Positions 46,401 through 56,570 of a DNA stretch of 64,000 nucleotides are shown piece by piece. The DNA is taken from NCBI GenBank assembly GCA_030144725.1, contig JASKMD010000029.1, positions 15,891,135 to 15,955,134 of the forward strand. The letters run 5' to 3'. The notes beneath the pieces are model-generated. The model was not told the DNA's origin. It searched no databases and saw only the letters and a program-made list of their open reading frames with translations. The position numbers and the translations under genes were made by a program. Source of the stretch: Haematococcus lacustris (taxonomy: Eukaryota; Chlorophyta; Chlorophyceae; Chlamydomonadales; Haematococcaceae). Each line of letters opens with the position of its first letter. The stretch's first letter is position 1.

Positions 46401-48695
46401 CCTGCCTGCCTATTGCCGCCTTGGCTGCTCAGGAATGACGTCCACCACGCCACCGTGTTCACTGGCGAGTCCCTGAACCTGTGGCTGGCGCACTGGTGCG
46501 ACCTGTATGGCGCCATCCTGGTGCTGGCCGTGTCCTGCTTTGCGGTGGGCCTGGCGGAGGAGCTGGGCGCAGCCACTGTGGGACTGGCATTCAGCAACAC
46601 CATCCAGGTGAGGGCCACTGCATGCAATGTGCCACTGCCACTGCCGCCGACCTGACATAACCTGCTTCAGCCTGCCCTGCCCTGCTACACCACACCGCAC
46701 CACTTACCCTTACCGCACCACTTACCCTGGCATGCCCTGCTTTCTGTGCAGATGCTTGTGTTCTACACCTGGTCCGTGCGCTTCCTGGCAGAGTCCCTGT
46801 TCAACCTGGCTGCTGTGGAGAAGATCGGCTGGCTGGGTGGGTGGTGGCCGTGCTCCTGCCTGGACAGCAGCCCAGCGCACACCCTGACGAGCACAGGACT
46901 GCCCCTGCCTGATGCTGGCCCCACACCACACCCTGCAGCACCCGGACCAAAACCGCACTCCCAGCTGCCCACCCCTGCTGGCCCTGCTCGCCTCCCTGCT
47001 GCTGCAGCCACCTCCATTCCAGTGGAGGGTGCTGCCAAGGCTGATCAAACCCCGGCTTCTAGCACCTCGGGCAGTGATGGCAAGCCTGACTTGAGCATTG
47101 TGGTGTCAGCGGGAGGCAAGCAGGCCAAGTCTGGCACCATGGACGCTGACGGGGCACCCATCAACTGGCCCAGCCGTGGCACCGTGGTGTTTGACAACGT
47201 GTGGATGAAATGTGAGTGGCTGGTCCAAGCCCCCGCAGGCAGTGGCTGGCCTGACGTGATGCACCTCCAGCTGACCAGCCTGTGTCCCTGCCCCTGCCCT
47301 GCCCCTGTGCCAGCTTGCATGCATCGAAGATTCGACATTCCCATTGCTGGGCATCAGCCCATGCTCTGCCCACCAGCAGCTTGCTGTCCATGACCTGCAG
47401 ATGCGCCCACTGCACCCTTTGCCCTCAAGGGCGTCACCTTCTCGCTGGCCCACCATGACAAGGTGAGACCCAGGACAGGGCACTGCTCCCCACCCCACAG
47501 GCTACTGCAGCCACTGACTGCTAAGCTGCCTGGCTGCCTGACTGCCCCCCACTGCAGGTCGGCGTGGTGGGTCGCACTGGGTCGGGCAAGAGCACGCTGC
47601 TGCTGGCGCTGTACCGCATGTTTGAGCTGGAGAAGGGCAACATCTTCGTGGACGGCGCAAACATTGCCAGCATGACCCTGCGCCGCCTGCGCCGCGGTCT
47701 GAGCATCATCCCCCAGGAGCCAGTGGTGTTCAGCGGCACCGTGCGCACCAACCTGGACCCCTTCAGCGAGCACACCGATGTGGAGCTGTGGGATGTCATC
47801 AAGCAGGTGAGCCAGGCCAGGCCAGTGCTGATAACAGCAGCAGCAGTCAGGGAGTGCAGCCAGGGTCAGGCGCACAACCAGATACTGCAGCCCCTGCCCC
47901 TGCTGGCACCTTCCCACTCGTCCCTGCCCCTGCTCCACACCCACAGCTGGACCCCTTCTGCCCTGTCCTGCCCCGCAGGCCAGCCTTGAGGAGCAGGTGA
48001 AGCGCACGGGCGGTCTGGACGGCCGTGTGGCTGGCACTGGCTCAGGCGCCTGGTCCCTGGGCCAGCAGCAGCTGGTGTGCCTGTCACGCGCTGCCCTGCG
48101 CAAGGTGTGTGTGGCCAACCGGCCCTGCTGGTGGTGGTGGAAGGCTGCTGGCCCAGGAACAGCGCTGGAGTGGACCTCAGCCAGGGTGTGAGGTCCACAT
48201 CTGCTGTGCTGCTGGTCAAGGTGGCCAGGTGGAGCAGTGGTGGAGCTGAGCCCTGGCTGGTGGCCCTGGTGCTGCAGGTGCCTGTGCTGTGCCTGGACGA
48301 GGCCACTGCCGCCATGGACCCGGCCACTGAGCAGGAGGTGCAGGCCGTCATCAAGCGCGTGTTCCAGGCGCGCACCATCATCACCATTGCGCACCGCCTG
48401 GACACCGTGATTGAGTCCGACAAGGTGAGGCACCGGTTGCTGGCCTTGCGTGCCATTAGGCTTGAGGGCAGTGAGTGCTGGCTTCACAGTGCCCCCTGCC
48501 CCCTGCCCTGCCCAGGTGCTGGTGATGGAGGCTGGTGTGCTGAAGGAGAATGCGGAGCCCAGCGCCCTGCTGGCTGACCGGGAGTCCATGTTCAGCAAAC
48601 TGGTGGACAAGACTGGCGACGCTGCTGCAGCCGCGCTGCGCCAGATGGCAGCCAACTTCTTTGCGGCACGCCAGGCTGCAGGGCACGGGCGCTGA
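40447..48695 (+). CDS. ABCC/MRP-type ABC transporter, copy C
   Basis: All exons 2-25 of copy A have counterparts with intact splice sites and no frameshift that I could find, including exon 14 (about 45165-45290) and the last exon. Both NBDs keep the Walker, signature and His motifs, with the same Asp-Asn in NBD1 Walker B and canonical Asp-Glu in NBD2. Exon 1 carries the same 4-nt loss as copy B, so the protein either starts with retained intron 1 (open in frame through to RWINPIV) or at a later Met. One codon is missing in the lysine-rich linker after NBD1 (KKEKK for KKKEKK). The 5' region resembles copy B while much of the middle matches copy A even in introns, so the copy is mosaic. Function as for copy A; probably expressed if the N-terminus is tolerated. 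Confidence 0.82.
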
Positions 48696-49248
48696 GCAAG
48701 GGCAGAGGACAGCAGCCAGTGAAGGAGGCAAGAGGCAGCCAGTCAAGCCGTGATGTAAGCATGTGGGTTCTGTGATGGGCTAGGTCAGGCCATGGGGCCA
48801 ACAGCCATGGGTGAGAAGAATCGAAAGAGGCTGGGAGTTTTCACATGCTGGCTGTGAAGCCATTGAGGCAGCAAGATTTTGCAACGAGTTTTGCCTGTAG
48901 CCGAGTGACCCGCTGCTGCTGACCAGCTGGGATCCGGTGATGAGGGGAGTGTACGCTTTAGGTGGGGAGGCTATAGCTACAGCTATAACTGGCGAGGTTT
49001 CCTTGTGCTTGTACTGTGCATGCTTTTGTTCAGCCGTTCGCCTGCTCCGGCGCTGGGCAGCTGCATGTGGAGCCTTTGAACCCGCATAGAGCGGCAGGCA
49101 GCATTCTTGCATAGCGTGAGCGAATATGTGAACATTTTGTATGGCAGGAACAGCGTCAGGCAACTAATAGTGTAGAACTATCACGGTGTACATCCGTGTT
49201 TCCTATTGAATCTTGAAGCGGGAGGGTTGAAGTTGGCAGTTGAATGAA

Positions 49249-49253
49249 TGTAA
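49249..49253 (+). promoter_or_regulatory. Poly(A)-type signal TGTAA, ABCC copy C
   Basis: TGTAA in the same TGAATGAATGTAAC context as the other two copies, about 550 bases after the stop. Confidence 0.45.
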
Positions 49254-50145
49254 CATCACTATATCCTGACCTACTCTCGGTCGTTCCGGGCATAATGTTG
49301 TGATAAATTTTGAGGTTGATGTTCCTAACCCATTGCCGCACCTCTTCAGTCTCCAGTCTTCAGGCAAAAATCACCTCTTACATTTAATGTCCCGATCCCC
49401 GATCGTGTTGACAGATTCATAAAGACACCATGGTTACCGGGCAGGTGCGCAGCAGCAGCATGCAACAACCCACCATGCACACCCCCCCACCTCCCATGCG
49501 CAGGAGGCCACCTCCTTCCGTCTGCACACCCGCTTCACTGCCCACCAACATCTTGAGCTGCATACCTCGCACACCGCTGACTCAGCAAAAGGTGAGCCTC
49601 ATCAGGGTAGCAGCACCACTCCCCAAGCCTCAGGAGCAGCGAACTTGGCAAGGAGAAGAGCCGGAGGAGGGGTTGTGCAAGCACAGCAATGACCGGGGTC
49701 AGAGGCAGCGCTGGTGAGTCAGGCGGGCCAGCAATCCCTGACCTAATCAGCCACCTAGCGCAGCACTGGGTGGGGCTGAAGCTCAACATGTGAGGAGCAA
49801 AACCAGAGACACGCTGTGACACACAGCGGGCCAGTCACCTTGACGCAGCCTCCTCACTGCTTGCCTGCTGACCGCATGCGGTGGAAGCAGCGGCTGAGGT
49901 GCTAGAGGCCAATAGCGGTGGGCGCCTACCTGGCCCTACATGGGCCTTCGGAGCTCTGCCAGCTCCTGCGAGACAGCGCCTGTCACCTTGACATACCCTG
50001 GCCGCATGCAACAGCCCATCATGCCCACCCCACCACTACCCATCTGTGCTGGAGCCTATCACCTGGGCTTACCTGGGCGCAAAAGCCCTGCCAGCTCCGG
50101 CGGGGCTGCGGAATGCTGTGTTGCATAGTGTCGTGTTACAGCCGA
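49254..50145. other. Intergenic; one weak exon candidate
   Basis: A plus-strand frame from ATG at 49430 is Pro/Arg-rich (MHTPPPPMRRRPPPSVCTP) and reaches a good donor (CAAAAG/GTGAGCC near 49590). I recognise no domain and see no second exon. The segment 49925-50095 repeats a motif pair (CTACATGGGC...TGCCAGCTCC). Nothing else is supported. Confidence 0.35.
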
Positions 50146-50182
50146 ATCAAATGGAGGCCCTAGTGAGGAACAAGGGGGCTGC
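50146..50182 (+). mobile_element. Solo 3' end of a Fanzor-type element
   Basis: ATCAAATGGAGGCCCTAGTGAGG and the following ACAAGGGGGCTG match the 3' terminal module of the Fanzor elements at 51681, 56541, 59527 and 62226. It stands without its upstream body, so it is a fragment of an older copy. Confidence 0.55.
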
Positions 50183-50238
50183 GGCATGCTGTTTGGGATC
50201 ACTGTTGTGGCAGTGGTGGGCAGAGCTAAGTCATGCCT

Positions 50239-50255
50239 GGGCTGCTGTGGGTCAG
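50239..50255 (+). repeat. 17-nt direct repeat flanking Fanzor copy 1, left
   Basis: GGGCTGCTGTGGGTCAG recurs exactly at 51710-51726, at the 3' end of the element. It may be a target duplication around a 5'-truncated copy, or a result of rearrangement. Confidence 0.5.
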
Positions 50256-50327
50256 GGCTGCTGGGGGACAAGAGGGCTGAATCCTATAGTCAGTGAGTCA
50301 GTGCATACCCCCACAATGCCCCGGCTG

Positions 50328-51481
50328 CATGCCAGCGGCCTGAACAATGCCCGCCGTGACACTGAGCGGTTGCTGGCACCGATCAAGCCCCACCTCCAGC
50401 ACCTGGCAGCAGCCAGCTCAGCCGGCACCTCCCTGGAGGCCAACCTGAAGCACATCACCGTCACCCTGGCCACCTGGGATGCGGTGTGGGAGGTGCACCT
50501 GGACCCCAAGTGGGCACGGCAGCGGCTGAGGCTGTACGGAGCCCAGGACCGGGCGCTTGAGCAGTTCTTCAACAAGGTGAGGGTGGGTGGGTGGGTAGGT
50601 GGGAGGGAGGGAGGGTAAGGGACTGAGAGGTGGTGAGTTAGACATGACGTGAAAGAGTACTTGACTGTGCCATGCCTAACCTGGTGCCACCATGTGCATC
50701 GCTGCAGTTGGAGAGAGAGATGGCGCAGTTGTCCATGGAGCGCCATGAACGTGCCAAGCAGCTGGTGGTCTTCTTTGGAGCAGCTACCATTGGCACTGGG
50801 GGAGGCTGGGGTGCTGATGCGGTGTTGCGTGCCTGCCGCAAGGTGGTGTGCAGGCCCAGGGGCACAGACCAGCTGCGGGGCAGGGTGGTGCTTGTGGATG
50901 AGCACCGCACCAGCCGGGTCAGCTCAGCAGTGAATGGCCAGCAGCCCTGTGAGGTGGAGCTGGACAAACTCAGTGCCACAAGGCCTGCAGACTGGAAGCC
51001 CCCAGCAGGGCAGGTGGACCCCCGCCTGGTGCGTCCAGCCTGGAGCCAGGAGCGTGGCCAGCCAGTGCGGGGCCTGGTGTGGTGCCCAGTAGTGGCCCCC
51101 CGCAAGCCCCCACAGGCCCCACGCAGCAGCCAGGCAGCCACACAGCCAGCAGCCTCAGAGCCAGGGCCCAGCACTCCCCCTCCAGCCAAGCGCAGCAAGC
51201 CGGCAGCTGAGCCCACCAAGGGCAAGGGCAAGGGCAAGTCTGCCAAGGCAAAGCCTGCACCACAGCCAGGCAGGTGGCTGGACAGGGACTGCAATGCAGC
51301 ATTGAACATGCAGCGCATTGGGGAGAGCAGGTGGCGCCCACTGGAGCTGTGCTATTGGCCAGAGCAGGGAGCTCTGCCAGCCAAGGGCAAGGAGTACCCT
51401 GAGCATGGGTACAAGCGGCTGCGAGACAAGCCACCCAAGGCCCAGGACCAGCAACAGCAGCAGCCTGCTGTGGCACAGTAG
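50328..51481 (+). pseudogene. Fanzor (TnpB-like nuclease) copy 1, 5'-truncated
   Basis: Two exons remain: about 50328-50576 and 50708-51481 (GTGAG donor, CTGCAG acceptor, in phase). The first starts after the RuvC-I Asp (ASGLNNARRDTE...). The second has the RuvC-II side (VVFFGAATIGTGGGWGADAV), VVLVDEHRTSRVSS, which aligns with the TnpB zinc-ribbon entry (xxE-x-x-TSxxC) but lacks its cysteines, then RGLVWCPVVAP, a Lys/Pro-rich insert with PAKRSK and KGKGKGK, and the RuvC-III block WLDRDCNAALNMQRIG. In the family these residues form the DNA-cutting site guided by an RNA made from the element's 3' end. The remnant lacks the N-terminal RNA/DNA-binding part and one catalytic Asp, so it cannot cut. 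Compared with copies 2-4 it lacks about seven residues in the basic insert. Confidence 0.78.
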
Positions 51482-51709
51482 TGTGTGCCCCCTTCTTGAG
51501 CTGTCATCAGCTTTTAATCAGTGCATGTCTTGTCATGCCAACTCTACATCATAGCCCTCGGGTCAGGCAATAGTGTAGGTGGTAGGCTCAACACTCCACA
51601 CAGCCACACTGTTTGAGTCGGATCTAGTTAGTGGCTGCTAGTGGCTGATAGTGGCTGCTAGTAGGTACTTCTGATCCGGCTCAAATGGTGGCCCTAGTGA
51701 GGGACAAGA
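51482..51709 (+). ncRNA. Candidate guide-RNA scaffold / 3' end module, copy 1
   Basis: From the stop codon to the element end the sequence is conserved in four copies. Features: a small hairpin (GAGCTGTCATCAGCTT), GTGGCTGCTA-type 10-bp repeats, and a long-range stem TTTGAGTCGGATC (51612-51624) with GATCCGGCTCAAA (51673-51685), 12 of 13 paired. It ends GGGACAAGAG followed by GGCTG. Fanzor guide RNAs overlap the element 3' end with the guide just outside. That role is inferred here, not shown. Confidence 0.45.
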
Positions 51710-51726
51710 GGGCTGCTGTGGGTCAG
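51710..51726 (+). repeat. 17-nt direct repeat flanking Fanzor copy 1, right
   Basis: Exact copy of 50239-50255 at the element 3' end. Confidence 0.5.
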
Positions 51727-51843
51727 CACGAACGACGGCTTCCATGCCATTACCCTGTACGTCACACCCAGGGGGTACAACCAGCACGCCCCTGAGCCTC
51801 CCATTACTGTACCACTACACACGGGCGCCCCCAAAACTGATGA

Positions 51844-51978
51844 ACTTGGCACTCACTGGCTGGGCCTGGCAAACCACGGCTGCTCAACCAGGGCACTGCG
51901 CGCAGGCAGTGGGCGGACATCACAGACGCGGAGGCCAGCAGGTGCAGTGGCCACACCGACTGGCTGGACCAGCGCTTG
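51844..51978 (+). pseudogene. Left half of an open frame split by Fanzor copy 2
   Basis: In the frame of base 51901 the sequence reads RRQWADITDAEASRCSGHTDWLDQRL up to the element border (last part TDWLDQRL). On the other side of the element, after the repeated GGCTGGACCAGCGCTTG, it continues in frame as VLALVQFLSKKTSIGGSG. Removing the element and one repeat restores one continuous frame. I do not recognise the protein, and the frame is closed by TGA at 51841. Confidence 0.5.
51962..51978 (+). repeat. Target site duplication of Fanzor copy 2, left (up to 17 bp)
   Basis: GGCTGGACCAGCGCTTG is repeated exactly at 56571-56587. The left copy is part of the split frame (TGG CTG GAC CAG), so the GGCTG was in the target before insertion. 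Confidence 0.7.
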
Positions 51979-52062
51979 TGTATTTTCACACATCCGTGTA
52001 TTTTTCACGGAAAACCCAAATTGCTAGAAAATGCCCCCGCCCGTCGCACTGCGCATCGCGTG

Positions 52063-55000
52063 ATGGCTAAGAAGAAGCGGAAGGGTAGCGACAAGAAACA
52101 TAAAGGTTCGTGTCCCCAGCCGTGACGTGAGCCCTAGACGTGAGTTACGCGCTGTGAGATAACCCGTCGCTCCTGTTGGTTCCATCGCAGTGTCTCGTTC
52201 CGCCCAAGGCAAGCAACGACAGGATCGTCGAGATGGCTGGACCACGCGTCCACGTCAGGTGACGGCCCCGCCTTATGTGTCCCCGCACTGTTTGTGTCGC
52301 CTGTCAAAATGGCAACCTCGCTTGGCTGCAGGTCATCAAGGTCCCCGAGGGCGCAGTGCTGCGCGGGTGCAAGAAGACCAGGCGCAAGTTGCGGGAGCAC
52401 CTCCGGCTACGGGCTGAGATCCACTCTCAGCTCCGCTTCATCGCCTCTTTGTTTGTCCTGCGTATCTTTCTCACCTGCCTGGTGGGCTACCCTACCCCAG
52501 GCTCCCCCAGCGCCCCTCAGCCTCCAGCTGTGCAGCCTCCCCAACCCCCTGATGCTCCCCCCCTACCCCCACTCCCCCAACGGGCCCCTGCCCAGCCTGC
52601 CCAGCCTGCCCAGCCTGCCAGCATGGAGTGTGACAATGACTCTGACTCCAAGTTAGACTGTGGCTCAGAGCCAGAGCCACAGTCTGACTCGGAGTCAGAG
52701 TCAGAGTCAGAACCTGAGCCAGTCACGCAACCCCCCCAAAGGCGCTGCAGCGCCCGCCTGGCAGCCCTTGCACCCGCAGCACCCACTGGCCCTCCCTTGC
52801 CCCTTGCCTGCGAGGACCCCCTGATGCTCAGACAGCTGAAAGACTTCTGCAAGTTCTTCGCCAACCCAAACTTCAAGACATGCTACAATCAGCTGCAGCG
52901 GCGCCTTGTTCAGCACCGCCACGCCATGCTCATGCCAGCCTTTGAGGACCCCAGCAACCAGGCGCTGCTGGCCAAGCTGCAGGAGCTGGGCAGCATCAAC
53001 CTGGCGGGTTTCCACAACACCATCGACGCACACTCCATGCAGCTGGCGGTGGCCATGCAGCAGCATTACTCCAATCCAGGCAAGTCATGGTGGTGACTAG
53101 ACCCTGGACTTGGACCTGGACCTGACCTGACCTGACCTGACCTGACCTGACCTGACCTGACCTGACCTGACCTGACCTGACCTGACCTGACCTGACCTGA
53201 CCTGACCTGACCTGACCTGACCTGACCTGACCTGACCTGACCTGACCTGACCTGACCTGACCTGACCTGACCTGACCTGACCTGACCTGACCTGACCTGA
53301 CCTGACCTGACCTGACCTGACCTGACCTGACCTGACCTGACCTGACCTGACCTGACCTGACCTGACCTGACCTGACCTGACCTGACCTGACCTGACCTGA
53401 CCTGACCTGACCTGACCTGACCTGACCTGACCTGGCCTGGCCTGGCCTGGCCTGGCCTGGCCTGGCCTGACCTGGCCTGGCCTGACCTGGCCTGGCCTGA
53501 CCTGGCCTGGCCTGGCCTGACCTGACCTGACCTGACCTGACCTGACCTGACCTGACCTGACCTGACCTGACCTGACCTGACCTGACCTGACCTGACCTGA
53601 CCTGACCTGACCTGACCTGACCTGACCTGACCTGACCTGACCTGACCTGACCTGACCTGACCTGACCTGACCTGACCTGACCTGACCTGACCTGACCTGA
53701 CCTGACCTGACCTGACCTGACCTGACCTGACCTGACCTGACCTGACCTGACCTGACCTGACCTGACCTGACCTGACCTGACCTGACCTGACCTGACCTGA
53801 CCTGACCTGACCTGACCTGACCTGACCTGACCTGACCTGACCTGACCTGACCTGACCTGACCTGACCTGACCTGACCTGACCTGACCTGACCTGACCTGA
53901 CCTGACCTGACCTGACCTGACCTGACCTGACCTGACCTGACCTGACCTGACCTGACCTGACCTGACCTGACCTGACCTGACCTGACCTGACCTGACCTGA
54001 CCTGACCTGACCTGACCTGACCTGACCTGACCTGACCTGACCTGACCTGACCTGACCTGACCTGACCTGACCTGACCTGACCTGACCTGACCTGACCTGA
54101 CCTGACCTGACCTGACCTGACCTGACCTGACCTGACCTGACCTGACCTGACCTGACCTGACCTGACCTGACCTGACCTGACCTGACCTGACCTGACCTGA
54201 CCTGACCTGACCTGACCTGACCTGACCTGACCTGACCTGACCTGACCTGACCTGACCTGACCTGACCTGACCTGACCTGACCTGACCTGACCTGACCTGA
54301 CCTGACCTGACCTGACCTGACCTGACCTGACCTGACCTGACCTGACCTGACCTGACCTGACCTGACCTGACCTGACCTGACCTGACCTGACCTGACCTGA
54401 CCTGACCTGACCTGACCTGACCTGACCTGACCTGACCTGACCTGACCTGACCTGACCTGACCTGACCTGACCTGACCTGACCTGACCTGACCTGACCTGA
54501 CCTGACCTGACCTGACCTGACCTGACCTGACCTGACCTGACCTGACCTGACCTGACCTGACCTGACCTGACCTGACCTGACCTGACCTGACCTGACCTGA
54601 CCTGACCTGACCTGACCTGACCTGACCTGACCTGACCTGACCTGACCTGACCTGACCTGACCTGACCTGACCTGACCTGACCTGACCTGACCTGACCTGA
54701 CCTGACCTGACCTGACCTGACCTGACCTGACCTGACCTGACCTGACCTGACCTGACCTGACCTGACCTGACCTGACCTGACCTGACCTGACCTGACCTGA
54801 CCTGACCTGACCTGACCTGACCTGACCTGACCTGACCTGACCTGACCTGACCTGACCTGACCTGACCTGACCTGACCTGACCTGACCTGACCTGACCTGA
54901 CCTGACCTGACCTGACCTGACCTGACCTGACCTGACCTGACCTGACCTGACCTGACCTGACCTGACCTGACCTGACCTGACCTGACCTGACCTGACCTGA

Positions 55001-56313
55001 CCTGACCTGACCTGACCTGACCTGACCTGACCTGACCTGACCTGACCTGACCTGACCTGACCTGACCTGACCTGACCTGACCTGACCTGACCTGACCTGA
55101 CCTGACCTGACCTGACCTGACCTGACCTGACCTGACCTGACCTGACCTGACCTGACCTGACCTGACCTGACCTGACCTGACCTGACCTGACCTGACCTGA
55201 CCTGACCTGACCTGACCTGACCTGACCTGACCTGACCTGACCTGACCTGACCTGACCTGACCTGACCTGACCTGACCTGACCTGACCTGACCTGACCTGA
55301 CCTGACCTGACCTGACCTGACCTGACCTGACCTGACCTGACCTGACCTGACCTGACCTGACCTGACCTGACCTGACCTGACCTGACCTGACCTGACCTGA
55401 CCTGACCTGACCTGACCTGACCTGACCTGACCTGACCTGACCTGACCTGACCTGCAGAGCGCATAGTCAAGCTGTACGCCAAGGCAGCCAGGGCCAAGCT
55501 AGGCTGGAGCGGGGAGGAGGCGCAGCTGTTCATCAGGATGGCGTGTGGGTATGGCATCAACGCCCACAGCTCGGAGCTGAAGGCCGCCACCCTGGACAAG
55601 GGCCATGTGGCGGACCTGATAGAGGAGGCCAACACGCACCGCCGCCTACCTGCCGCAAGGTGGTGTGCAGGCCCAGGGGCAAAGACCAGGATGGGGGCAG
55701 GGTGGTGCTTGTCGATGAGCACCGCACCAGCCGGGTCAGCTCAGCAGTGAACGGCAAGCAGCCATGTGAGGTGGAGCTGAACACACTCAGTGCCACAAGA
55801 CCTGCAGGCTGGAAGCCCCCAGCAGGGCAGGTGCACCACCGCCTAGTGCGCCCAGCCTGGAGCCAGGAGCGTGGCCAGCCAGTGCGGGGCCTGGTGTGGT
55901 GCCCTGTAGTGGCCCCCCGCAGGCCCCCACAGGCCCCACGCAGCGGCCAGGCAGCCACACAGCCTGCAGCCTCAGAGCCAGGGCCCAGCACACCCCAGCC
56001 AGCCAAGCGCAGCAAGCGCACCAAGGCTGAGCCAGAGGCAGCTGAGCCCACCAAGGGCAAGGGCAAGGGCAAGGCTGCCAAGGCCAAGCCTGCACCACAG
56101 CCAGGCAGGTGGCTGGACAGGGACTGCAATGCAGCATTGAACATGCAGCGCATTGGGGAGAGCAGGTGGCGTCCACTGGAGCTGTGCTACTGGCCAGACC
56201 AGGGTGCTCTGCCAGCCAAGGGCAAGGAGTACCCTGGCCTGGGCTACAAGCGGCTGCGAGACAAGCCTCCCAAGGCCCAGGAGCAGCAACAGCAGCCTGC
56301 TGTGGCACAGTAA
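52063..56313 (+). pseudogene. Fanzor copy 2: N-terminal exons fused to RuvC-II/III part, internal deletion
   Basis: Exons: 52063-52105 (MAKKKRKGSDKKHK, a nuclear-localisation-like lysine run), 52191-52258, 52332-53079, then a giant intron, then 55458 onward. The third exon encodes VIKVPEGAVLRGCKKTRRKL, a Pro-rich stretch, an acidic Ser/Glu/Asp run and helical sequence (ARLAALAPA, LKDFCKFFANPN). The fourth begins ERIVKLYAKAARAKLGWSG and ends at a deletion junction near 55650, beyond which comes the RuvC-II/zinc-ribbon-like/RuvC-III part (VVLVDEHRTSRVSS, WLDRDCNAALNMQRIG) up to TAA at 56311-56313. The junction is out of frame and the RuvC-I region is missing, so no nuclease can be made. The exon 3 donor is GC (CCAG/GCAAGT), in phase with GAG CGC after the acceptor. 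Confidence 0.75.
53121..55453 (+). repeat. (CCTGA)n pentanucleotide array, about 467 units, inside a Fanzor intron
   Basis: It is near-perfect CCTGA with one patch of CCTGG variants at about 53431-53520. The array lies entirely within the intron between the GC donor at 53080 and the acceptor CTGCAG at 55452-55457. The long minus-strand frame through it (VRSGQ repeats) is only a product of the repeat. Confidence 0.97.
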
Positions 56314-56570
56314 TGTGTGCCCCCTTTGTTGAGCTGTCATCAGCTTTTAATCAGTGCATGTTTTGTCATGCCAACTCTACATCATAGCCCTCGGGTCAGG
56401 CAATACTGTAGGTGGTAGGCGGCTCATGTGCCATGTGCACTGGGTTTACTCCACACAGCCCAATAACACTGTTTGAGTCGGATCTAGTTAGTGGCTGCTA
56501 GTGGCTGCTAGTGGCTGCTAGTAGGTACTTCTGATCCGGCTTAAATGGAGGCCCTAGTCAGGGACAAGGG
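56314..56570 (+). ncRNA. Candidate guide-RNA scaffold / 3' end module, copy 2
   Basis: Same module as after copy 1. The stem arms are at 56472-56484 and 56533-56545. The three GTGGCTGCTA repeats are perfect here. It ends GGGACAAGGG followed by GGCTGGACC. If the family rule holds, the guide would start in the right flank at about 56571. Confidence 0.45.

Larger units (their letters stand above)
51979..56570 (+). mobile_element. Fanzor-type element, copy 2 (4.6 kb)
   Basis: The 5' end is TGTATTTTCACA..., similar to the 5' end of the element at 60341 (TGTATCTTCACGGGAAACCC). The 3' end is the shared module ending GGGACAAGGG. It is flanked by an exact 17-bp direct repeat. No terminal inverted repeats are visible. 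More than half of its length is one expanded intron. It is non-autonomous since its coding region is internally deleted. Confidence 0.72.

Noticed and set aside
50638..51318. Minus-strand frames opposite the Fanzor C-terminal exons (repeated at 55557, 57897 and 61421)
   Set aside because: They mirror the conserved plus-strand RuvC exons and have no domain of their own.
53121..55453. CRISPR-like or telomeric array
   Set aside because: There are no spacers, the unit is 5 nt, and it is not the TTTTAGGG-type algal telomere. It lies in an intron.
52996..55722. 908-codon minus-strand frame of VRSGQ repeats
   Set aside because: Product of the CCTGA array inside a plus-strand intron.
56532..56560. 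Helitron 3' end (hairpin followed by CTAG then T)
   Set aside because: CCCTAGT after a stem looks Helitron-like, but copies stay conserved about 20 bases beyond CTAG, the loop is very long, and copy 2 shows a 17-bp duplication that Helitrons do not make.
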